Source of the DNA: Bacteroidales bacterium
GTDB taxonomy: Bacteria; Bacteroidota; Bacteroidia; Bacteroidales; Paludibacteraceae
Assembly (NCBI GenBank): GCA_015061165.1
Contig: SUXC01000009.1
Coordinates: 1-64,000 of the forward strand
Direction of reading: 5' to 3'
Length of the DNA stretch: 64,000 bases
A program made the translations under genes and the position numbers. Below the pieces are notes generated by a model. The model searched no databases. It saw only the letters and a list, made by a program, of their open reading frames with translations, and had not been told where the DNA came from. Positions 45,216 through 55,268 of the stretch are shown here, piece by piece. Position 1 is the first letter of the stretch, and the number at the start of each line of letters is the position of its first letter.

Positions 45216-46679
45216 TTACAAACTCCACTCGAAACCATCTTTGGTGTCTTTGATAGTGAAGCCAAGCGCGGTCAGTTCGTTGCGAATCTTATCGCTGGTA
45301 GCCCAATCCTTCTGGCGCTTAGCCTCCAGACGCATATTCAGCAGCATGTCCACTGCGCCTTTGTATGCATCCATACCTGCACCTGCCTCTTGTGCACCGT
45401 CGAGTTGCAAACCAAGAATATCCATTGCGTAGGTCTTCCACACCTCGCGCAGTTCGTTGAGGTCTGCCTCCGAGATAGTGCCTTTGCCATCAAATACGGT
45501 ATTGATAGCACGAGCCGAATCAAAGAGGTGCGAAATCACAATTGGTGAGTTGAGGTCATCGTCCATTGCCTCTTGGCAACGTTCGCGCAGATTACCAATC
45601 TCTACGGTAGAGGTTGCAGATGCTTGCAATTTCATTAGGCGTTGATATGCTTCAGTGAGGCGTGCCAATCCCTTCTCTGCTGCCACGAGCGCATCGTTGG
45701 AGAAGTCCACCGTAGAACGATAGTGCGCTTGCAGAATGAAGAAACGGATAGTCATTGGCGAGAATGGTTGCTCCAGCAACTCGTGCTTGCCCTCAAAGAA
45801 TTGCTCAAGGGTGATGAAGTTGTTGTAGCTCTTACCCATCTTCTTGCCCGCAATGGTAATCATATTGTTGTGCATCCAATAGCGGACACTGTCGTGTCCA
45901 AGGGCAGCACAACTCTGTGCAATCTCTGCCTCGTGGTGAGGGAACATGAGATCCATACCACCACCGTGGATATCAAACTGCTCGCCGAGGTATTTTGTAC
46001 CCATAGCCGAACACTCCATATGCCAACCAGGGAAACCTTCGCTCCAAGGGCTGGGCCAGTGCATGATATGTTCGGGCGATGCCTTTTTCCAAAGGGCGAA
46101 ATCGAAACTGTGCTTCTTCTCTTGCTGACCGTCCAGTTCGCGGGTCTCAGTGACAATATCCTCGAGGTTGCGACCAGAGAGTTTGCCATAAGGATAATCC
46201 TTAGCATACTTCTCCACATCCATATACACACTACCGTTGCTCACATAAGCATAGCCTTTGTCCATAATCTTCTGTACAAAAGCAATCTGCTCAATGATAT
46301 GCCCGCTGGCATGTGGCTCGATAGAAGGTGGCAGCACATTCAGCAGTTCCATATCGCGGTGATAACGATTGGTGAAGTACTGCACCACTTCCATAGGTTC
46401 CAATTGCTCAAGGCGCGCTTTCTTGGCTATCTTATCTTCGCCTTCATCAGCATCGTGCTCCAAATGCCCCACATCGGTGATATTACGCACATAGCGCACT
46501 TTGTAACCAAGGTGCAGGAGATAACGATAGAGAAGGTCAAATGTGATAGCGGGACGCGCGTGTCCCAAGTGTGCATCGCCATACACGGTAGGACCGCAGA
46601 CATACATGCCTACGTGTCCTTCGTGCAAGGGTTTGAAGTATTCTTTTTGACGAGATAATGTATTATAAATCTGAAGCAT
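45216..46679 (-). CDS. cysS: Cysteinyl-tRNA synthetase
   Basis: 487 residues. It charges tRNA-Cys with cysteine. The class I signatures are present: [20 protein letters not shown] with the HIGH-type HLGH, and [13 protein letters not shown] as the KMSKS loop (Met-Gly-Lys-Ser). Zinc ligands are expected at Cys in YVCGPT, Cys in HMECSAMG, and His/Glu in [11 protein letters not shown]. The length is normal. Its start overlaps the nagB stop codon by one base, so the two are probably co-transcribed. Confidence 0.98.
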   Translation of the reverse strand: MLQIYNTLSRQKEYFKPLHEGHVGMYVCGPTVYGDAHLGHARPAITFDLLYRYLLHLGYKVRYVRNITDVGHLEHDADEGEDKIAKKARLEQLEPMEVVQYFTNRYHRDMELLNVLPPSIEPHASGHIIEQIAFVQKIMDKGYAYVSNGSVYMDVEKYAKDYPYGKLSGRNLEDIVTETRELDGQQEKKHSFDFALWKKASPEHIMHWPSPWSEGFPGWHMECSAMGTKYLGEQFDIHGGGMDLMFPHHEAEIAQSCAALGHDSVRYWMHNNMITIAGKKMGKSYNNFITLEQFFEGKHELLEQPFSPMTIRFFILQAHYRSTVDFSNDALVAAEKGLARLTEAYQRLMKLQASATSTVEIGNLRERCQEAMDDDLNSPIVISHLFDSARAINTVFDGKGTISEADLNELREVWKTYAMDILGLQLDGAQEAGAGMDAYKGAVDMLLNMRLEAKRQKDWATSDKIRNELTALGFTIKDTKDGFEWSL

Positions 46680-47488
46680 TAGAGCAGTGATTTAGGATCG
46701 AGATTGTTTTTCTCAATGTCTTTGAAGTAGTTGTATGTGCCGACCTTCAACTCAGCGCATGCTGCTTCATCTGCCACGATGATACCATGTTGGTGCATTT
46801 GGAGCGCAGAGATAGTCCACATGTGAGAGATTGGCTCCTCTACAGCGTGTTGCAGCGCACGTGCTTTGTTGTGCCCATTTACCATAATCAGCACCTCTTT
46901 AGCATCCATGATAGTGCCCACACCTACAGTCAATGCAGTCTTTGGCACTTTGTTCACATCGTTATCAAAGAAGCGAGAGTTAGCGATAATCGTATCAGTA
47001 GTCAGTTCTTTCATACGAGTGCGAGAAGAGAGTGAGCTACCAGGCTCGTTGAAAGCGATATGACCATCAGGACCGATACCACCAAGGAAGAGCATGATGC
47101 CACCGTAGTTCTTGATTTTCTCCTCGTAGCGAGCACATTCAGCTGCCAAATCCTCGGCATTGCCGTTGAGGATATTCACATTCTCAGGACGGATATCAAT
47201 ATGCGAGAAGAAGTTCTTCCACATGAAAGTGTGGTAACTCTCGGAGTGGTCCTCTGGGATACCTACATACTCATCCATATTGAAGGTAACGACATTGCGA
47301 AAACTCACCTTACCCTCTTCGTAGAGGCGAATAAGATTACGGTACATACCCAATGGAGAAGAACCCGTTGGAAGACCAAGAACGAAAGGAGTACCCTCTT
47401 TAGGAGCGAACTCGTTGATGCGTTTTGCTACATAATTAGCTGCCCACTCTGAAAGCAGGTCATAATTTTGTTGAATAATCAGTCTCAT
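46679..47488 (-). CDS. nagB: Glucosamine-6-phosphate deaminase
   Basis: 269 residues. It converts glucosamine 6-phosphate to fructose 6-phosphate and ammonia, linking amino-sugar use to glycolysis. Motifs: [19 protein letters not shown] (phosphate loop), [20 protein letters not shown] (with the catalytic Asp), and [20 protein letters not shown] (catalytic Asp and His). The length is as in E. coli NagB. It may take up sugars released by NamZ-type enzymes, an inference from the gene set. Confidence 0.97.
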   Translation of the reverse strand: MRLIIQQNYDLLSEWAANYVAKRINEFAPKEGTPFVLGLPTGSSPLGMYRNLIRLYEEGKVSFRNVVTFNMDEYVGIPEDHSESYHTFMWKNFFSHIDIRPENVNILNGNAEDLAAECARYEEKIKNYGGIMLFLGGIGPDGHIAFNEPGSSLSSRTRMKELTTDTIIANSRFFDNDVNKVPKTALTVGVGTIMDAKEVLIMVNGHNKARALQHAVEEPISHMWTISALQMHQHGIIVADEAACAELKVGTYNYFKDIEKNNLDPKSLL

Positions 47489-47522
47489 GGTGTAATACGT
47501 TTTATGTTGTTAATAATTTTGA

Positions 47523-47586
47523 TCGGGATTCGGGAATCGGGAGTCGCGACTCCTAATTGAGAATCGGGAATCGCGAGTCGGGACTC
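47523..47586. repeat. GGGATTCGGGAATCGGGAGT repeat tract
   Basis: An imperfect tandem of GGGAATCGGGAGTCGCGACT units fills the gap between nagB and glgB and ends over the glgB stop codon. No promoter for nagB is recognisable within it. Confidence 0.85.
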
Positions 47587-49624
47587 AATCTATTTTCTGG
47601 AGTACCACAGCACTACGAGCGGGGAGATAGAGTTGAAGCCAACCTTTGTTGGCTGGTAAATAACCAGTATCTGGCAGAGTAAAGTGCTCTACCGTATCAT
47701 CCGACAAGCCGAAGCCCGCAAACTCCTTGGCATCGGTATTCAGCACCACTTTGTACTTGCCCGCAGGAACAGGAATACCATAGCCCTCAAAAGACTTGAT
47801 ACCGTTCCAGTTGAAGACAAACACCAAGTCACCACGTTGGTATGCTACCACTTGGTCCCACTCATTATCACATAACTTATCTTCCCATGGCAGGTGCGTA
47901 CCGTATTGCTTATCTTTGACTGGTATCAAATGCTCGCGCAAGAGATGTACCATCTTCTCATCAAACAGATTGAGGCAGGAGTAGAAATAGCGAGGATTAT
48001 CCACCAAACTCCATTGACGGCGCGCATACTTATGGCTCCATCCATTGCCTTGGCGAGGGAAGTCTATCCACTCTGGATGACCGAACTCATTGCCCATGAA
48101 AGTGAGGTAGCCGCCATTAATGGTCGAAGCTGTAACAAGGCGAATCATCTTGTGCAAAGCTATACCGCGATCCACCATATAGGTAGAGTGTCCTTTCTCA
48201 AAGTGCCAATACATATCCGCATCGCACAGGCGGAAGATAATCGTCTTATCGCCCACCAACGCTTGGTCGTGGCTCTCGGCATAGGAGATGGTCTTCTCAT
48301 CCTGACGACGGTTGGTCATTTCATAGAAGATATGTCCTGCCTTCCAATCCTCATCGCGTACCTCCTTGATATACTTAATCCAGAAATCAGGAATACCCAT
48401 CGCCAAACGATAGTCGAAGCCCATTCCTCCATCTTTGATAGGATAAGCCAATCCAGGCATACCAGACATGTCTTCTGCTATCGTGATAGCGTTCTTCTTG
48501 ACTTCGTGTATGAGTTTGTTTGCCAACGTGAGGTAGCATATCGCATCGCCATCTTCATTGCCGTTGTAGTAGCAGGAGTAGTCCACAAAATCCTCGCCTA
48601 AGCCGTGGCTCTGGTACATCATAGAGGTTACCCCATCAAAACGGAAGCCATCAAAGTCATACTCATCCATCCAATACTTGCAGTTGGAGAGAAGGAAGTG
48701 CAGCACCTCATCCTTGCCATAGTTGAAGCAGAGGCTATCCCATGCAGGGTGCTCGCGTTTAGGACCATCGTGGAAATACTGGTAGGTCGAACCATCAAAT
48801 TTGCCCAAGCCCTCCAACTCATTCTTTACCGCGTGCGAGTGGACAATATCCATAATCACATCCATACCGTATGCATGTGCATCAGCTATGAGGTGCTTGA
48901 GTTCCTCTGGTGTGCCTTGGCGAGAGGATACCGCAAAGAAGTTCGACACATGATAACCAAAACTGCCATAATAAGGGTGTTCTTGGATAGCCATGATTTG
49001 GAGGCAGTTGTAGCCTAATTTGGCTATACGAGGTAGTACATCAACGCGAAATTCCTCGTAAGAACTTACTTTCTCCTCCTCGCTTGACATACCAATATGG
49101 CATTCATAAATAAATAGAGGATCGCCCGCTTTGCGGCGTTTTGCACCTTTTACCTTAAGTTTTTCTATTTTTACTGCTGCAGGCTCCCACACTTGTGCAG
49201 AGAAGAGTTTGGTTTGTGGGTCTTGTACCACACGGCGAGCATAACTGGGGATACGCTCTCCTGAGCCACCTTGCCACTCCACCAGCAGTTTATACAATTG
49301 CTCATGCTTGAGCATTTTCTCAGCTAAGGTAATCTCCCACACACCGTTCTCAATAGGTTGCAGGCGGTACGCCTCGTTCTTTTGCCAAGCGTTGCAGTCA
49401 CCTACAAGGTAGATAGCAGTAGCGTTAGGAGCCCACTCGCGCAATACCCATTTCTTGCCCACTTTGTGCAGGCCAAAGAACATGTGACCGTTGGCCCAAT
49501 CACTGAGTTTCTGACCGCCTGTCAGTTTCTTCTCTTGCGCGATGGCGTAGTTATAACGTCCTTCGATTGCAGAAGCGTAAGGACGCAGATAAGAGTCTGA
49601 TTGTATCAGTTTCAATGTCTTCAT
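47585..49624 (-). CDS. glgB: 1,4-alpha-glucan branching enzyme (GH13)
   Basis: 679 residues. It introduces alpha-1,6 branches in glycogen. N-terminal CBM48 domain (about 60-160, WVLREWAPNATAIYLVGDCN), then the GH13 barrel with the nucleophile in YDFDGFRFDGVTSMMY, the acid/base Glu in ITIAEDMSGMPG, and the stabilising Asp in YAESHDQALVGDKT. The sequence resembles the eukaryotic-type branching enzyme found in Bacteroidota rather than E. coli GlgB. It has its own promoter; no other glycogen gene is near. Confidence 0.96.
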   Translation of the reverse strand: MKTLKLIQSDSYLRPYASAIEGRYNYAIAQEKKLTGGQKLSDWANGHMFFGLHKVGKKWVLREWAPNATAIYLVGDCNAWQKNEAYRLQPIENGVWEITLAEKMLKHEQLYKLLVEWQGGSGERIPSYARRVVQDPQTKLFSAQVWEPAAVKIEKLKVKGAKRRKAGDPLFIYECHIGMSSEEEKVSSYEEFRVDVLPRIAKLGYNCLQIMAIQEHPYYGSFGYHVSNFFAVSSRQGTPEELKHLIADAHAYGMDVIMDIVHSHAVKNELEGLGKFDGSTYQYFHDGPKREHPAWDSLCFNYGKDEVLHFLLSNCKYWMDEYDFDGFRFDGVTSMMYQSHGLGEDFVDYSCYYNGNEDGDAICYLTLANKLIHEVKKNAITIAEDMSGMPGLAYPIKDGGMGFDYRLAMGIPDFWIKYIKEVRDEDWKAGHIFYEMTNRRQDEKTISYAESHDQALVGDKTIIFRLCDADMYWHFEKGHSTYMVDRGIALHKMIRLVTASTINGGYLTFMGNEFGHPEWIDFPRQGNGWSHKYARRQWSLVDNPRYFYSCLNLFDEKMVHLLREHLIPVKDKQYGTHLPWEDKLCDNEWDQVVAYQRGDLVFVFNWNGIKSFEGYGIPVPAGKYKVVLNTDAKEFAGFGLSDDTVEHFTLPDTGYLPANKGWLQLYLPARSAVVLQKID

Positions 49625-49670
49625 TGCGTTGTTTTTATCAATTAAGCATTGTTATAATATCTTTTAGCCT

Positions 49671-49679
49671 GCAAAGGTA
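49671..49679 (-). promoter_or_regulatory. Promoter of glgB
   Basis: TACCTTTGC on the minus strand, 46 nt before the ATG. TTTG lies about 20 nt upstream near 49700. Confidence 0.82.
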
Positions 49680-49704
49680 CACTTTTTTTTCGACATACAC
49701 AAAT

Positions 49705-49738
49705 AAAATCGCGCAAAGTTTACTCATTGCGCGATTTT
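49705..49738 (-). terminator. Terminator of the TonB receptor gene
   Basis: AAAATCGCGCAA and TTGCGCGATTTT form a perfect 12-bp stem with a 10-nt loop, 26 bp after the receptor stop. T-runs follow on the minus strand. Confidence 0.9.
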
Positions 49739-49763
49739 GGTGTATTAATTCAGCCTTTAGGCA

Positions 49764-52103
49764 TTAAATCTTTAGATTTATTCCTGCAAAGAACGTGCGT
49801 GGCGTAGCTGGTCCATACACATAACCAGCATCGCGATCCATGCCTTTGTCAATGTCGCGTTGGAAATGGTCGAGCAGGTTCTTTACGCCTGCGTTAATCT
49901 CTAACGTATAATGTTTGTACAGCGGAATATCGTAGCAGAGTTTCACATCCCACTCAAAGAACACGGGTGTCTCTACCTCTTCATCTTCTGGTACGTAGCC
50001 CGCAAAGTGTTGCACGAGCATACTGCCCGTAATCTTGCCATTGGTAACAATGTGAAAATGCTTCAAAGGTTCGATATTGCAGAGGAAGTAGCCATAATGG
50101 TCGGGGGTACGGAACATGCGGCGTTGAGGGGCGATATTGGGATTCTCGCTCCACTGTTCGGGTTCGATATAGCGACTATGATTATACGTGTAACCTGCTT
50201 GGAAAGTGAGCAAGTGACCATATCCTACTTTGGCTTCCACATTCAGTCCTGCCACCCGCGCACCGCTCGCGTTAGTGCGCGTCAGCAGTAGGTTGCCTTG
50301 TGCATCGTGTCCGTTCTCCACAAGAGTAAACACATCGTTGAGTTGGGTAAAAAAGCCTTCAAGGGTGAGATTGAGATCCCATTTGCCTATGCGTTTGTAC
50401 ATATCAATGCTTCCGCTGACAGAGTGGCTGTATTCGGGTTTTAGGTCATCCGCCAAACTGATGAGCGACACTTCGCCTCCCACGGCACCTACGTGCAAAT
50501 CTTCTTCGTAGATCTGTGGTGCGCGGTAGCCACTGGCATAACTCAGACGCAGAATAAGGTCAGCGATTGGTGATGGGTGATTAGCCAAGGGTGTGTATCG
50601 CACATTCGCACGAGGGGAGAAAACAGGTTTCTCCAACAGCGAGTGTTGCTCCAAACGACCTCCCACCAACACCGACAGGTATTTGTTCTTCCACTCATTT
50701 TGCACATATCCTCCGCCCAAATGCACTCGTTGCAGGGTATTGCGGTCGTAACCCAATATCTGATCGCGCAGTTGGTTGTACGAATACTCGGCACCTGCAC
50801 TCAAATCAGCATTCATCCAACCGCATGGGTAAGAGAAGCGATATTGCGCACCCGTTACCGACACAATATCGGTGGACTTGCCATAGGCATTAGGGTTGTA
50901 GTTCGTGCCGAAGTAACTATTACGACCGATATGTTGGAAACTGCTATATGCACTCACAAAATGCTTGTTATCCACCGTGTACATATCCCATTTCATAGTG
51001 GCAGCATCAATGCTATGGCGCAGTTGTTCGCACAGAGGCGATTCGTGGGGTTGCACACTATCTATACCATAGCCACCTCGGCGATACTCCGTAGTATGGT
51101 GATACTCGGCTGTGAGTTTCGAGTAATCCGAAGTCTTAAAGAACGAACGGAATCCTGCCGTAGTACTATTTAATAAAGGAATATCTGAATAACCGTCTTT
51201 GTCGCGGTCGTATTGCTCGCGGTTGCGTTGCACGCCAAAGAGGAAGATACCCGCTTTTTGGCTCTCCGACACCACACTGGCATTCATAGCAGTGTTGATG
51301 TCGTATGTGCCACTTTGCGTGAAGGCAGTAGTATGATTGACATTGAAGAAATTGCGCGAAGGCTCCTTGGTGATGATATTCACCACACCCGCGATAGCAT
51401 TAGCACCATATAGCGCACTACCGCCACCACGAATAACCTCTATTCTGTCCACCATACCCGCGGGCAGTTGCTCCAAGCCATAGACGGATGCCAACGAAGA
51501 GAAGATAGGACGTGAGTCCATCAGAATCTGTGTATATTGACCCTCCAAACCGTTGATACGGATTTGAGGCACACCGCAGTTGGAGCAGGTCTCCTCCACA
51601 CGCAAACCTGTTTGGAAGTTCAGCACATCAGCCATCGTGCTTGAGGTGGTGGACTCAATTATCATGGGCGATACTACATTCACTATCGTAGCCACCTCCT
51701 TTTGTTTGGTTTCATACTTATTGGCTGTTACCACCACATTGTCTATCATAAACGATGCCTCAGCAATGCTCACATTCAATTCCACCAATGTGTCGCGCTG
51801 TAGGGTCAGTGTACGTTTTTCCGTCTCATAACCAATCATCGAGAACACGATGGTCAATTCGCCTTCGGGCAGGTTCTTGAGGTAGAAATGCCCCGATTCA
51901 TCGGTCAAGCACCCCAATGTAGTGCCTTCCACTTGCACATTGACAAAAGAAAGATGCTCGCCTGTGTGAGCATCTAACACGTGTCCTGCGATGTGTGCAT
52001 CCGACTTCTTGTTATGGTGATGAGGGTGCTGTGCCAACAGCACGTTGTGGTAGGACAACATGCCTACCAATAGCATAAAGAAAATAAGAATTTTGTTGTT
52101 CAT
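49764..52103 (-). CDS. TonB-dependent outer membrane receptor with His-rich N-terminus and CSNCG plug motif
   Basis: 779 residues. After the signal peptide comes a short His-rich stretch (HPHHHNKKSDAH). The CarboxypepD_reg domain follows (about 35-115), then the plug (about 130-240) with ETCSNCGVPQIRINGLEG, DSRPIFSSL and RIEVIRGGGSALYGANAIAG, then a 22-stranded barrel ending LRNFFAGINLKI-like with aromatic residues. It imports a ligand with energy from TonB-ExbBD. The His-rich and CxxC features hint at metal or metal-chelate uptake, but this is only a suggestion. The barrel contains LANHPSPIADLILRLSYASG, encoded by a CCAATCGC-type repeat at about 50562-50590. It has a single-gene transcript. 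Confidence 0.93.
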   Translation of the reverse strand: MNNKILIFFMLLVGMLSYHNVLLAQHPHHHNKKSDAHIAGHVLDAHTGEHLSFVNVQVEGTTLGCLTDESGHFYLKNLPEGELTIVFSMIGYETEKRTLTLQRDTLVELNVSIAEASFMIDNVVVTANKYETKQKEVATIVNVVSPMIIESTTSSTMADVLNFQTGLRVEETCSNCGVPQIRINGLEGQYTQILMDSRPIFSSLASVYGLEQLPAGMVDRIEVIRGGGSALYGANAIAGVVNIITKEPSRNFFNVNHTTAFTQSGTYDINTAMNASVVSESQKAGIFLFGVQRNREQYDRDKDGYSDIPLLNSTTAGFRSFFKTSDYSKLTAEYHHTTEYRRGGYGIDSVQPHESPLCEQLRHSIDAATMKWDMYTVDNKHFVSAYSSFQHIGRNSYFGTNYNPNAYGKSTDIVSVTGAQYRFSYPCGWMNADLSAGAEYSYNQLRDQILGYDRNTLQRVHLGGGYVQNEWKNKYLSVLVGGRLEQHSLLEKPVFSPRANVRYTPLANHPSPIADLILRLSYASGYRAPQIYEEDLHVGAVGGEVSLISLADDLKPEYSHSVSGSIDMYKRIGKWDLNLTLEGFFTQLNDVFTLVENGHDAQGNLLLTRTNASGARVAGLNVEAKVGYGHLLTFQAGYTYNHSRYIEPEQWSENPNIAPQRRMFRTPDHYGYFLCNIEPLKHFHIVTNGKITGSMLVQHFAGYVPEDEEVETPVFFEWDVKLCYDIPLYKHYTLEINAGVKNLLDHFQRDIDKGMDRDAGYVYGPATPRTFFAGINLKI

Positions 52104-52143
52104 ATCTATCCGTTAAAATATTTTGTACCTTTCAAAATCGGCT

Positions 52144-52152
52144 GCAAAGGTA
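52144..52152 (-). promoter_or_regulatory. Promoter of the TonB receptor
   Basis: TACCTTTGC on the minus strand, about 41 nt before the ATG. Confidence 0.8.
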
Positions 52153-52298
52153 GTGCATTTTGTCGAAATGAGCAATTTTTTCAGCAAAATTCCCCACTAT
52201 TAGGGATAAGCATCTGCTCTATGATTAGCACTCAGAAGGTAATACCCCTAAAAACAGGTATTTTGTGTTGTTCTCTTGTGTATATGAATATTTTTTAG

Positions 52299-52307
52299 TA
52301 ATTTTGC
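52299..52307 (+). promoter_or_regulatory. Promoter of the hemerythrin-LuxR regulator and M13 peptidase
   Basis: TAATTTTGC, with CTTGTGTAT about 20 nt upstream. The start near 52313 favours the ATG at 52337 over the upstream one at 52265. Confidence 0.78.
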
Positions 52308-52336
52308 AGCGATTTTTGCAAAATACCCATTCATAT

Positions 52337-53209
52337 ATGTACAAGGCTACCGATAAAATATGTGATTTGATGTCGCACGAAGAAGATGCGATACATATCA
52401 TTAGTCGTTTTGGTTTGGAAATGGGTGTAGGCGAGCAAACCATAGCCGAAGCCTGCACTATTCACGGAGTGCATACTCCTACTTTTTTGGCGATTATCAA
52501 TTACAAGGTATTCAAGCACAAAGCGTTACCTGCTGAAGTGGACATACCTACCCTGCAATGTTATCTGCGCAATGCGCACTCCTATTTTTTGGATTTCCGA
52601 CTTCCTTATCTGCGACGCGCACTCATTCAAGCGATTATACCTGCCGATCCTACAACCAAGATTCCTATGCTCATACTACGCTGTTACGATGAGTTTGTAG
52701 AGGAAGTACGCACACATATCGAGCATGAGAACCAAGGACTAATTGAAGAGCATGTCCACGATGACCAAAGAATAACCGACAAACTTACCGAAATCAAGAA
52801 CCTCATCATCAAGTATTACCCCTCCAACAACCTATCGCAAAAGGACATTGCCACATACACGCTCATCAATGTCATGAGCGACCTTTGGCATACCGAACTT
52901 GATTTTGCTGACCATTGCGCCATCGAAGATGAGATATTGCGACCTGCCCTCAGCCAAATACCTGCCGACCAACCCGAGCCTGTGGCTACACAAGAACCCG
53001 AGGCACTCAGCGAACGCGAGAGGGATGTGCTGATTCAGATTGTCAATGGACTGAGCAACAAAGAGATTGCCGACAAACTATTCATCTCTATTCACACCGT
53101 CATGACCCACCGCAAAAACATTACGCGTAAACTCAATATCCACTCCACCGCGGGCTTGACCATTTATGCTATTGTCAATAAACTCATCAATATTGATAAC
53201 CTAAAATAG
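52337..53209 (+). CDS. Hemerythrin-like sensor fused to LuxR-type DNA-binding domain
   Basis: 290 residues. Residues 1-60 resemble the N-terminal domain of RIC/ScdA iron-repair proteins (DLMSHEEDAIHIISRFGLEM, with Cys40 and HGVHTPTF). Residues about 70-205 are a hemerythrin-type four-helix bundle with candidate diiron ligands His81, His127, His130, His193 and Glu197. Residues 223-290 are a GerE/LuxR helix-turn-helix (ALSERERDVLIQIVNGLSNK, SIHTVMTHRKNITRKL). The order suggests a regulator that reads oxygen, nitric oxide or iron state at a diiron site and controls transcription. It lacks a receiver domain. Its gene is co-transcribed with an M13 peptidase, and a TonB receptor gene is divergent. 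Confidence 0.85.
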   Translation: MYKATDKICDLMSHEEDAIHIISRFGLEMGVGEQTIAEACTIHGVHTPTFLAIINYKVFKHKALPAEVDIPTLQCYLRNAHSYFLDFRLPYLRRALIQAIIPADPTTKIPMLILRCYDEFVEEVRTHIEHENQGLIEEHVHDDQRITDKLTEIKNLIIKYYPSNNLSQKDIATYTLINVMSDLWHTELDFADHCAIEDEILRPALSQIPADQPEPVATQEPEALSERERDVLIQIVNGLSNKEIADKLFISIHTVMTHRKNITRKLNIHSTAGLTIYAIVNKLINIDNLK

Positions 53210-53233
53210 ATTAATTACTAAACTATCAACAAT

Positions 53234-55252
53234 ATGAACAAATCAATTGTATTTTTTCTTTCTTTTATGGCACTAACTGCATGTACCAAGACTCAGACCA
53301 CAGGTATCTATCTTGAGAACCTCGATACGACCGCTGTGGCGCAAAACGATTTCTATCAATACGCCTGTGGCGGATGGATGAAGAACAACCCTATTCCCGA
53401 CGAATACAGCCGTTTTGGTTCGTTTGACAAGTTGGGATTGAGCAACCTTGAGCAAGTAAACGGACTGATTGCTGATATCGCAGCAGGGACACATAAGATG
53501 GGTAGTATTCCTCAAAAGATAGGTGATGTATATAATCTGTCGATGGACACCGCACGTCGCAACCAAGAAGGTATTGCACCCGTATTATCCGTATTGCAAG
53601 AGATTGAGAATGTGACCGATAAGGCACAATGGTCTCAGGTACTGGGCAAAGCGATGGACTTTGGATTATGGGCTATGTATGTGGATGCCGATGCTATGAA
53701 CTCGAGCATGAATATCCTGAACGAGTACCAAGCTGGTTTTGCGCTCAGTCAGAAAGATTATTATATTGATGAAGATGAGCATACGAAACATATCCGCGAG
53801 GAGTATGTGAAGCATGTGGAGAAGATGTTTGAGTTGTTTGGTCAGGAGAACGCAGCCGAGAAAGCACAAACCGTACTTCGTTTGGAAACTCGTTTGGCAA
53901 ACGCTGCGCTGAGCAATGTCGAATTGCGCGACCCAGTGGCAAACTACAACAAGATGTCCGTAGAGGAGTTGCAAAAACTCGTTCCTCAAGTGGATTGGCA
54001 GGTGTATTTTGCTGGATTGAATATTGCTCCAGACAGTCTGTCAGTAGGTCAAGTGCGCCACTTGCAAGAGGCAGGCAAGATGCTGGCAGAAGAGTCATTG
54101 GAGGATATGAAGACTTTGTTTACATGGCAAGTGATTGACGGCAGTGCGGACTTCTTGACAGAAGAGATTTTTATGCAGAACTTTGAGTTCTATGGTCGTA
54201 CCCTCAGTGGTCGCCAAGAGCCTACCCCACTCTGGAAACGCGCGGTAGCGATGGTGAATGGTACATTGGGCGAAGCCGTAGGACAGATGTATGTGGAGAA
54301 ATATTTCCCAGAGGAGAACAAAGAGCGCATGATAGGTTTGGTAAAGAACTTGCAAGTGGCATTGGGCGAGCGTATTCAGGCACTGGAGTGGATGTCGGAT
54401 GAGACCAAAGAGAAGGCAATGGAGAAACTGAGCACCTTCACCGTGAAGATTGGTTATCCAGATAAATGGCGCGATTATACCGCTTTGGAGATTGACCCTG
54501 CATTGACTTATTACGCTAATATCCAGCGTGCTGCGAAGTTTGAGCAAGATTATTCGTTGTCATTCTTGGGCAAGCCAGTGGATAAGGATAAATGGTTTAT
54601 GACTCCACAAACCGTAAACGCCTATTACAACCCTGCCACCAACGAGATCTGTTTCCCAGCGGGTATTCTGCAATACCCATTCTTTGATATGAATGCCGAT
54701 GATGCGTTTAACTATGGTGCTATTGGCGTGGTGATTGGTCATGAGATGACCCACGGCTTTGACGACCAAGGTAGTCAGTTTGACAAGGATGGTAACCTGA
54801 TTAACTGGTGGACAGAGGAAGACCGTGCACGCTTTGAGGAGCGCACGAAGGTGATGGAGGAGTACTTCAATGCCATTGAGGTAGCGCCAGGCGTATATGC
54901 AAATGGTGCCTTCACTTTGGGCGAGAATATTGCTGACCATGGTGGTTTGCAAGTGGCGTATCAGGCGTTCCAGAATGCGCAGAAAGCGGCTATTGGCAAT
55001 GGGCAATCGGCTATTGGTACAGTGGATGGCTTCACACCAGAGCAACGTTTCTTCTTGGCGTATGCGAATGTGTGGGCTGGTAATATCCGTCCTGAGGAGG
55101 TATTGCAACGCACGAAGTCCGACCCTCACTCATTGGGCAGATGGCGTGTGAATGGCGCATTGCCACATATCGGCGCATGGTATGAGGCATGGAATGTAAC
55201 TGAGGAGTCGCCATTATATTTGGCTCCAGAGAAGCGAGTAAGTATTTGGTAA
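53234..55252 (+). CDS. pepO: M13-family zinc metallopeptidase (PepO/neprilysin-like), lipoprotein
   Basis: 672 residues. Lipoprotein signal with LTAC (Cys about 17). The M13 N-terminal domain begins DFYQYACGGWMKNNPIPDEY. The catalytic half has the zinc helix VIGHEMTHGFDDQGSQFD (about residue 500; two His and the catalytic Glu) and GENIADHGGLQVAY with the third ligand Glu at about 564. It likely degrades short peptides at the cell surface. In the C-terminal domain, NAQKAAIGNGQSAIGTVDGF contains a repeat-encoded stretch (about 54988-55020) before the conserved FTPEQRFFLAYANVWAG. The gene follows the LuxR-type regulator by 24 bp. Confidence 0.95.
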   Translation: MNKSIVFFLSFMALTACTKTQTTGIYLENLDTTAVAQNDFYQYACGGWMKNNPIPDEYSRFGSFDKLGLSNLEQVNGLIADIAAGTHKMGSIPQKIGDVYNLSMDTARRNQEGIAPVLSVLQEIENVTDKAQWSQVLGKAMDFGLWAMYVDADAMNSSMNILNEYQAGFALSQKDYYIDEDEHTKHIREEYVKHVEKMFELFGQENAAEKAQTVLRLETRLANAALSNVELRDPVANYNKMSVEELQKLVPQVDWQVYFAGLNIAPDSLSVGQVRHLQEAGKMLAEESLEDMKTLFTWQVIDGSADFLTEEIFMQNFEFYGRTLSGRQEPTPLWKRAVAMVNGTLGEAVGQMYVEKYFPEENKERMIGLVKNLQVALGERIQALEWMSDETKEKAMEKLSTFTVKIGYPDKWRDYTALEIDPALTYYANIQRAAKFEQDYSLSFLGKPVDKDKWFMTPQTVNAYYNPATNEICFPAGILQYPFFDMNADDAFNYGAIGVVIGHEMTHGFDDQGSQFDKDGNLINWWTEEDRARFEERTKVMEEYFNAIEVAPGVYANGAFTLGENIADHGGLQVAYQAFQNAQKAAIGNGQSAIGTVDGFTPEQRFFLAYANVWAGNIRPEEVLQRTKSDPHSLGRWRVNGALPHIGAWYEAWNVTEESPLYLAPEKRVSIW

Positions 55253-55268
55253 TTTTGAATTAAGAATT

